From Utricularia gibba (taxonomy: Eukaryota > Streptophyta > Magnoliopsida > Lamiales > Lentibulariaceae), in NCBI GenBank assembly GCA_002189035.1, contig NEEC01000007.1:2232001-2296000 (forward strand): DNA of 64,000 nt. Direction: 5' to 3'. The position numbers were made by a program, and so were the translations under genes. The notes under the pieces are model-generated. The model was not told the DNA's origin. It did no database searches and worked only from the letters and a program-made list of their open reading frames with translations. Below are positions 56,681 through 64,000 of this stretch, piece after piece (positions within the stretch are counted from its first letter, which is position 1; every line of letters begins with the position of its first letter).

Positions 56681-59380
56681 TTAGAGCTTTGGCCTTAGAG
56701 TCTTCTTCAAAATTTTTCCGGCTGCGGACTTGGGGATTTCATCTCTGAAAAACACCCGCCGGATCCTCTTGTAAGACGCCACCTGCACAGAGCACAAAAA
56801 CAATCCTCAACTGTGAAGCACAGCGGGGTTTCAATCCCTGCGTATTTTCCTTCATTCAGGTACCTGGTTTGCTACGTACTCCATGATTTCACGGTCTGAA
56901 ACGGTGGAACCGTTTGCCCGAACCACATACGCGATCGGAACTTCTCCTGCCAGCTCGTCCTTGGCACTAAAAGGAAAACGGAGTCATTTCTTAATTCAAT
57001 TGGCTTAGCTTTCTGTGTTTTGTAGCAAGAGGTTGGATACGTAACGGGACAACTGCAGCATCGGCGATCTCGGGATGGGCGAGTAGCAGAGCCTCAAGTT
57101 CCGCAGGCGCCACTTGAAACCCTTTCACTTTGATCAACTCCTTCAGTCTGTCGATGATGAAGAGCTCGCCGTCATCATCCAGATACCCCAAGTCGCCTGT
57201 GTGAAACCATCCCCCCGAGTCGATGCTTCTCCTGGTTGCCTCCTCGTCATTCAGGTACCCTACAGTGAGTCCAATTCAGTCATTTTCTTTCAAACAACAA
57301 GATAAACAAATGAAGGTGACGCAGGCAGGGGCTTCTGGGCACCCAGCTTCTATTGATGATTAGATGCAGGTCTAATCACCATATTCTGAGATATGTTTAA
57401 ATAACTAAACTATGCTAATATTGTATGATTTTTTTTTTTACAAAATAGAAAAACGTAAAACAATAAGAATTAGATATTCGTATCAAACAATATCATGTAA
57501 GATTCTTATCTTAATATTTGATATCAAAACCAAATTTGATTTCATTCCAATTATAAGATGAGGTGGCATTCTACTAATATGTTGAATGTCTAAGAGAGAA
57601 AAAATGTAAGAACATGAATTTAGTCACGAAACACTATATTGGTTATAAACGAAATAGAATATATGTTTAAATAGAAATATTTTGAAGAACTTAAACATAT
57701 AAAAATTGGAGTTACAAAACGAATAATATCATATAATATGAGTGTTACTCAAGACACTAGATGTGTTTTGTGCACCTTTCATGACGGAATCACTCTTGAC
57801 GCAAATCTCGCCGACTTGGTGTCGAGGGAGGGAGGCCCCTGAGGAGGGCGCCACGATCTTCAAGCGGAAGTTTCTGATGAGGGTGCCACATGATCCGCTT
57901 TTGAATCGCGAAGGCCTCTTAGCAAACCCTAAGCTTAATGATATCGCCCCACACTCGGTCATGCCATAACCCTGACCCCCCACCAAGTCAAACCCGACCC
58001 CGGTTGCGGGAAACAAGAAACTAAAGTCAACCCAAATTCCAATTGGACGAAGGCAAATGACAACGTCAAACCAATGCACGTGCACTATAATTCAATCAAG
58101 GTCAACTCAAATTCCAATTGGAACAGAATTTAGAAAACAAAGTCAAACCAATGCACATGCACTGCATTATTAAAGACCCTCTTTGAAATAATTTTATTTT
58201 ATGAAAAAATGCGTTTTATTATCAAATAATTTTATTCATAAATTCAGAATCACAAGTTAAATTTTTAATATTTCAAAATATATACAATCTACTAGAATTA
58301 GGTGTTAATGAAAGATTAGAGACATTAATTACCTGCCCGATAGTAGCATTCGGAAGCTTAGGTTGAACGGAGGCGATGAGGTGCTCGCTGACCGGCGCCG
58401 CCCCGATCATGACTCTCCTGACGGAGGAGAGGTCGTATCGGGAAGTCGCCGGAGTGTTTGCGATGTGGAGTAGAACCGGGGGCACGAGGAATGCGATGGT
58501 AACACGATATCGTTGTATCATCTCTAGCATTTGATTTACGTCGAACTTGGACATGATCACCAGCGCAGCACCGGCGCGGAGGTTGCAAAGGAGCAGCGCT
58601 GTCAACCCGAACACATGGAACATGGGCAAGAGGCAGAGCGTGACGTCCTCAACTTTGATGTGGTGATTAGGGTTTTCGCCGTCGACTTGCTGTGCGATCG
58701 ACGTCACGACGTTCTTGTGGCTGAGCATCACTCCTTTAGGAAGTCCGGTGGTGCCGGAGGAGAAAAGAAGGGTCGACGTATCGTCCGGATCTGTTGTCAC
58801 CTGCAGTAAAAAAACAGAAATATCAAACCTGAAAAACTGCCCAGTCAATCTTACAGATTTACCGGTTCAAATCGTGTCTCATCGGAATTCATCATCTGAG
58901 ATATATCTGTGAACCCGGCAGAGGGTTCAACGGTGACCGTCTTTGCATGGGAGATGCCTTTCACCTTCCCCACATATGCTGCGTGGGCAACTATGAGTTT
59001 GGAGTTCGAAATCTTGGCCATCTTCACGATGTCCTCTGATGTCAGCGCCGGATTCGTGGGTACAGCGACGGCGCCGGCGAAGGAGATAGCCAGGAAGGTT
59101 GCGGCGAACTCGGGAGAGTTGCGCAAGAGGATCATGACCGCATCGTTTTTCCGAATACCCAGGTTCTGCAAGCCGGCGGCCAGTCTCCTGGCCATGAGAT
59201 CCAGTCCGCCATAGGTCACCACTCGGGAGGTTGCCCCGTCGATGAGGGCGGGCGTGAGTAGTTCTCCGGAAGGTTCTGGAAGCAGTAGGTGTGGACAGGG
59301 AGATGACTCGGAATAGCGATATCGGGAAGCTCCGATCGGAATATGATGTCCTTGCCCTGCCTCACTTCCGCCACTCCCAT
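56681..59380 (-). CDS. 4CL: 4-coumarate:CoA ligase-like, copy B, complete but for one missing base in exon 1
   Basis: Exons: 58863-59380, 58333-58800, 57776-57971, 57046-57259, 56864-56966 and 56681-56782; 533 residues if one base is restored. Motifs in order: [18 protein letters not shown]-binding box [51 protein letters not shown] in place of the usual [44 protein letters not shown]; and [11 protein letters not shown] with the catalytic lysine; it ends RPKL. 4CL makes CoA thioesters of hydroxycinnamic acids, the entry to lignin and flavonoids. Near 59250-59252 a G run has three G where copy A has four, breaking the frame after NYSRP. Exon 1 is continuous where copy A has a 62-bp intron. A divergent 4CL or a 4CL-like acid ligase are both possible. 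Confidence 0.83.
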
Positions 59381-60907
59381 CCTGCCCAATTTCTTCTCTT
59401 CATTTCCGAATATGCATATTAATATCATAGATGGGGCCATTTTCGCAATTACAAAAACTACAGGGGCAGAACTTCACTTCAAAAAACAACTGCGACTGAA
59501 AAACAAACATTTCATGTAAATTATTAAAACCTATTAAAGGGTTGACAAATTCTGATTTGTTTAAAACACACATTAATTATTTTACTCTATTTTCATAGAC
59601 TCTGGTGGAGGGGGGCAAGTAGGGGTATTCTTTATTCTATTTCCCCTATTAAATTATTCAATATTAAATCGAAAAATTCCAAGTAATTGTACGGAAGAAT
59701 CCTAAATATAATATAATATACTTTTTTATTAAAGTTGGCATACGTATTAATTGTACTAATTATTTGTTAATTGGATGAAGAGTGAAAAGCACATTGTTTT
59801 CATTCTCCAAACAACGTGCGTTGGGCAAGGCCCTTTAGTCGATATTAGGTAAACGTCATCACCATTCCTCTTTCTTTTTATTTGCAGGTGAGGGATCTCA
59901 ATCAAATATCGAAAATAAAAAAGTGTTGATTATTTTTAACTATAGTTATAAATTTTTTGTAAAAAAATTATTCTATAAAAATTTTATAAAACTCACAATA
60001 GATTAATTATTCATTCGTATCAATTTAACCATAAAAAACATTAATTAGTAACACTCATAGTCATTAATATATATTATAAATTGTACTTTTTCGAATAACT
60101 CTATTAAAGAAAATTTAATTGGTGTAAAACTTATGATTGAATGGGGATTAAACGTATTAGGGAGCATGCTTACTATATTTAATGTAAATGGTTATAGAGA
60201 GGATTATTCTCTGTCTTCTTCCTATTTTTTTTCTGATTATGGCACTAACACAAAATATTTATTTAATTTTATATAATTAATCTATTTTTTAAAATTGAAT
60301 CTCTTATAGGAGGACAAGAAGGGCACCTACCCGTGAGTTTCACTCCGCCGGGCCTCGACACCCAACCGGCCCATTTTCTTCACGTTTATTTCATTTATAT
60401 ATTAATGTTTTCAATTTAATTGATGTTTTTTTAAAATAAAAAATATTTTCTAAAATATATCATAAGAATAATAGAGGGCACTTGATGATTTTTTTGAATT
60501 TTGTCCCCTCCAGGCTCCAGCCTAGAAGATAATAATATAAAATTAATATTAATTTACAATAATTGAGAATTAATATATGAAGAGAATACAACAACACAGA
60601 CTGGAATATCCAATTTCTATAAATGACACTTGGGACTATGTTTACTTGGTTTGTATTCCATTTATACCCTGTCTTCTGTGGGCTCAAAGTGGAATGAGAA
60701 GGCGTGTGTTTCTTGTTTGTGAGTCGTCGTGCTTGTCCTGAAGATGAACCTGTTGCTGTTGGCTATTTGTTCTGTTCTGGGAGTGAATGGGAATCGCCTG
60801 TTGCCGTGACTCTTTCTGGGTTCAGGGGATGGACATTTCTCGGCTACGCGTTGCATTGGACCGCCATTGCGGTTGAGTTGCAACTACTGTTTTCTCGTTC
60901 TGGGGCA
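59381..60907. other. 4CL-B upstream region and RLCK 5' flank
   Basis: 59381-60130 is shared with unit A; 60130-60660 is unique, AT-rich DNA outside the duplication. 60660-60907 is probably RLCK leader: the RLCK frame is open there but the translation has no family resemblance. Confidence 0.5.
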
Positions 60908-62965
60908 ATGCGGATGAGGGGATACATTCGAACTTCCAGTTTCAGGCGTCTGTTCTCCTTCCGACGCCACACATTGGACGATGGGCTCGCGCCGGAGAAA
61001 TTATGCAATGAGCCCAGAAGACCCAGTTGGAGATGCTTTTCGTACGACGAACTTTTCATCGCTACTCATGGGTTTTCTCCCGGTGGGTCTGATTTCTACT
61101 CTCGTATTGTCTAGTGTAATTAATTAATGTTCTGTTTGGTATCACGCTTGATTTTTGCTGTCCTTTTCTTGTGTTGTTCAGGAAACTTGGTTGGGAGAGG
61201 CGGATGTGCTGAGGTTTACAGGGAGTGCTGGGAGATGGGCAAACAATTGCGGTGAAAAGAATGGCAAAAGGGGCGAATGAGAAGGACTTTTTGACTGAAA
61301 TTGGAACTTTGGGGCATGTTTCTCACCCAAATATCATGGCTTTGCTTGGGTGCTGTGTTGATAATGGCCTTTATCTCGTATTCAACTTCTCTCCAGTGGG
61401 TTCTGTTGCTTCACTTCTCCATGGTAAGTAAAGTTAAAAGAACGTATACATGGATGAACAATGATCTAATCTCATTTTCCTTGTTCTGCGTAGATGACGC
61501 ATTGGGTCCAATAGACTGGAAAACTAGATACAAAATTGCTGTTGGAACTGCTAGAGGCTTGCACTATTTGCACAACGTTTGTCCCAGAAGAATCATCCAC
61601 AGAGATGTCAAGTCCTCCAACATCTTGTTGGCTGAGGATTTTGAACCGCAGGTGCGGTTGCAGTGCAACTTCCTTTCTGCTCTAGTTTATGGGATGGTCA
61701 CTTGACAGACAATTCTTTGCTTCAGATATCGGACTTTGGTCTGGCTAAATGGCTGCCTTCGCAATGGACTCATCATTCAATTGCCCAATAGAAGGAACTT
61801 TTGGGTAAGTAAATAAATGCGTCATAAGAATTCACTACAAAATGTGTATCTAATCCATGCTTTGCTATGTCATGAAAGGCACATCGCACCAGAGTACCTA
61901 CGGCAGGGATTTGTGGATGAGAAGACTGATGTTTTTGCATTTGGGGTGTTTTTACTGGAGCTTATTTCCGGAAAGGAGCCAGTAGATAGTTGTCACCAGA
62001 GTCTGCATGGTTGGGTGGGTGAACAGATCGACACTAAAACAAAAAACTACGCAGAGCAGCACATGCTTGACATCGTTGCTTGTGTGTCTCCAGGCTAGAC
62101 CCATTTTAAAACGAGGAGATGTAAAGCAGGTGGTTGATCCAAGGTTAGGACCCCATTACAACGTGGCTCAACTCACAAAACTCGCTTTCGCTGCCTCCCT
62201 TTGCATTCGACCATCTCCGGTCTGCCGGCCGGCAATCAGCAAGGTGACTATTAGCGCTTTTTGGTTGCTGATTTCAGAAAATTACTCTGCTTTCAGGAAT
62301 TTGAAGTCCCATTAGTGAGTGTGCAAGCAGTCTGAGTTGTGCCATTATTTTATCAGTAGCATTATTGTGTGTGTAATTTAGTGCAAGCATAGCCATATCA
62401 GATGGGGACTAGTATTGATGCGAAGCAAGTGGAACTGGTATGAGTGGGTGAGACGACAGTGATATCACTGTGAGCAAGTTGATTATTTTATAGCGACAAT
62501 ACGATACTTTTAGATAGACATTGGCATGCATGTGAACTTCCAGCTCGGATTGTTGGAAGAACTTGGTTGTAGTTGAAGAGTCCCCGCCCGTGTCTTGTTT
62601 TTTTGCTTCTCGAACTGTTCCTGTCATCACCACTTGCGTGTGGATGTACGCAGTCTGATGGCATTCGCCCCACCTCATCTGAGCAAGTTGAGATTTATAG
62701 GTGTCATTGTGTTAAGAAAACGAGAAATCCCAGGTGTTGGGTGAAGGATTTGATAAGGTTGGCGTGTCATGGTTCATAGGTATTGGAGATAATTGAGATG
62801 GAAGAAGAGATTGTGATGGATGCGCAGAGATGGAAATCCCAAGTAGAAGGAGAAGAAGAGGAAGAAGAAGAAGAGGAAGAAGATGCATGGGTGTGGGGGC
62901 TGGAGCTCGGAGATGAAGATTATGATTGGGACACGTGTTCAACCATTTCTCGTGGATCTAATTAG
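60908..62965 (+). pseudogene. Receptor-like cytoplasmic kinase, RLCK-VI type, with two frame breaks
   Basis: Seven exons: 60908-61082, 61182-61423, 61494-61651, 61726-61804, 61879-62014, 62094-62243 and 62780-62965. They give 375 residues if one base is restored at each of two places. Motifs: [52 protein letters not shown], catalytic [58 protein letters not shown], and an acidic tail. RLCK-VI kinases are cytoplasmic; some bind ROP GTPases. Break 1: three G at 61221-61223 where GGGG is expected (YRG-VLGDGQ). Break 2: three C at 61784-61786 where CCCC is expected (SIA-PIEGTFG). Both sides of each break keep clean family sequence, so either the losses are recent or the consensus is wrong. The C-terminal exon is read from an isolated frame after a 536-bp intron. 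Confidence 0.82.
62854..62885. repeat. GAA/GAG-rich simple repeat in the RLCK tail exon
   Basis: About ten consecutive GAA/GAG codons encode a poly-glutamate stretch in the last RLCK exon. RLCK-VI proteins usually have an acidic, glutamate-rich tail, so this is coding and not a random microsatellite. Confidence 0.7.
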
Positions 62966-63768
62966 TATCATGCATTTTGTAAAAAAAAAAAAAATCTGTG
63001 AAATTGAATAAGATTCTTTTTTTAGAATATATTATTTATTCAATATTTCCAACTACATTGTATTAGTGTTTTAATTTTCCAAATATTTAATTTGATGTAA
63101 CATACATAGAGTTGATTTAACTTTGATTATATTGGAAATCAGTGTTTTAAAAATGAGTTGAATCCATTTCACCTAGTGTTGCGCCAAAGAAGCAACTATA
63201 GTATATTTTTTGAGTTGAATCTAATCCAACATTGGATTAAATTCATGATTTTAAATCAATACTACAAAATACTATTCATTTATATGCTAATTTTGTATGT
63301 TTTATTTTTAGAACTCCATCTAAATGTTTTACATATTCTTAATTTGGTTATAAAGAAAATATTCTAATACATTATGTTTCATATAATAATTGTGAGACAA
63401 ATGCCTTGTTTAGTATTTTTGTTATTTAGGTTTGTATTATATTTTTTTATTTATTTTTCATTAATAATTGCATATTGCAATTATAAGGGAAAACTAGCAC
63501 TTACGGATATTGATGTACATAAATAGTAATTGTTTGACTATTATTAAAATAAATGAAAATTACTTCAGCTGATATTGTTTTTAATGGCGCCGGGAAAGAA
63601 GGGATGGCATCTGGGCGACGGCGATGTTGAATGAATCATCCGGCAAGCACGCACCACCGTCTATTGTTGCGTCTGTATTTTATTGGGTTGACTTTCACGG
63701 TATCTTAATGGCAGTTGGGTTTCATAAAACCCCCCGATCTCGGATTCTCCGCTGACTCCAGGGCAGCG
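62966..63768. other. AT-rich spacer
   Basis: About 800 bases, strongly AT-rich to 63570, then GC-richer promoter/leader of the last gene. No transposon ends or RNA genes seen. Confidence 0.5.
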
Positions 63769-64000
63769 ATGGCGATGGCGAAGCACGCGCACCCTGTTTC
63801 TGAAGCAAACGAGAGCAGCCCATTTGGTGGCTTAACCGCTGAGGAATTCTACGCCCGTCACTCGGTCACCCACTCCTCCGACTACATCACAAGCCGCACT
63901 CTGAAACTCAAGCTCTTCACTCAATGGTGGCTTCCCGAGAGCAGTCCACGCTGCTCAAAGGTATGGTCTGCGTCGTCCATGGCTACACCGGCGAGTCCAG
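63769..64000 (+). CDS. 5' end of an alpha/beta hydrolase, monoacylglycerol lipase / caffeoyl shikimate esterase type (partial)
   Basis: Cut by the window end. From the ATG at 63769 (a second in-frame ATG is at 63775) it reads MAMAKHAHPVSEANE, then SPFGGLTAEEFYARH, THSSDYITS and LKLFTQWW. These are the N-terminal landmarks of plant MAGL/CSE-type hydrolases of the Hydrolase_4 family. The expected next block, VVHGYTGES, is present but one frame off. One base seems to be missing near 63944-63948, between LPESS and the following LLKGMVCVVHG. CSE acts in lignin synthesis and MAGLs release glycerol from monoacylglycerols; the fragment is too short to choose. Confidence 0.72.
   Translation, partial: MAMAKHAHPVSEANESSPFGGLTAEEFYARHSVTHSSDYITSRTLKLKLFTQWWLPESSPRCSKVWSASSMATPASP

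Larger units (their letters stand above)
53024..60130. repeat. Tandem duplication unit B (UGT-B and 4CL-B)
   Basis: Second copy of the unit at 45099-51578, same orientation. It starts with the bases around the peptidase start codon but has no peptidase coding sequence: only the leader/promoter side was copied. It then holds a MITE-like insertion absent from A, an intact UGT-B and a nearly intact 4CL-B. The right end lies where similarity stops, near 60130. Confidence 0.92.

Noticed and set aside
62409-62678. 89-residue minus-strand frame in the RLCK region
   Set aside because: It falls within the last RLCK intron, with no family resemblance.
1-64000. CRISPR arrays, operons, phage or other prokaryotic systems
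   Set aside because: No regularly spaced repeats other than the 3 x 92-bp array, and all genes are spliced plant genes.

Overview
The window is nuclear DNA of a eudicot plant. Its genes have many short introns with GT-AG borders (one GC-AG), AT-rich spacers, and products found only or mainly in land plants: a LOB-domain factor, MKK3 with its NTF2-like tail, MOS1, plant NBR1, a nucleus-encoded phage-type organelle RNA polymerase, a UGT78-type glycosyltransferase and 4CL. The species cannot be named from the sequence. Exon borders were worked out by hand, by keeping the reading frame and protein similarity across introns.

Layout. 0-7.8 kb: LBD27-like factor (+), a 95-aa B12D/MLRQ mitochondrial protein (+), an intronless U-box/ARM E3 ligase (-), MKK3 (+). 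8.3-17.3 kb: MOS1 (-) and an HDA6-type histone deacetylase (-). 18.5-25.3 kb: NBR1 autophagy receptor (+) and the LAMMER kinase AFC2 (-). 26.3-29.8 kb: a PMEI-like secreted protein (-) and a GTD-binding myosin-binding-like protein (+). 30.6-45.1 kb: a plastid-type RpoT RNA polymerase (+, 19 exons, frame break in exon 1), ATG11 (+) and gamma-glutamyl peptidase (-). 45.1-60.1 kb: a tandem duplication of a 6.5-7.1 kb unit, each copy holding a UGT78-like gene (+) facing a 4CL-like gene (-), with a copia remnant between the copies. 60.9-63.0 kb: an RLCK-VI kinase with two frame breaks. 63.77 kb to the end: the 5' end of a monoacylglycerol lipase / caffeoyl shikimate esterase-type hydrolase.

The most informative part is 45-64 kb. 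The two UGT-4CL copies can be compared base by base. They differ by small deletions in short G/C runs, by a 62-bp intron present in one 4CL and exactly absent from the other, by a ~700-bp inverted-repeat insertion carrying three 92-bp tandem repeats upstream of one UGT, and by amino-acid change confined to the acceptor half of the UGT. Ten of the first eleven genes, including reading frames of 4.4 kb and 3.4 kb, have no frame break (RpoTp is the exception), whereas six of the seven gene models between 46 and 64 kb have at least one (only UGT-B is clean). That is either local gene decay or local consensus error. Functionally the duplicated pair links CoA activation of hydroxycinnamates (4CL) with flavonoid/phenylpropanoid glucosylation (UGT78), so it is a candidate two-gene specialised-metabolism module. 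The window also holds two selective-autophagy genes (NBR1, ATG11) and two silencing-related genes (MOS1, HDA6) close together.
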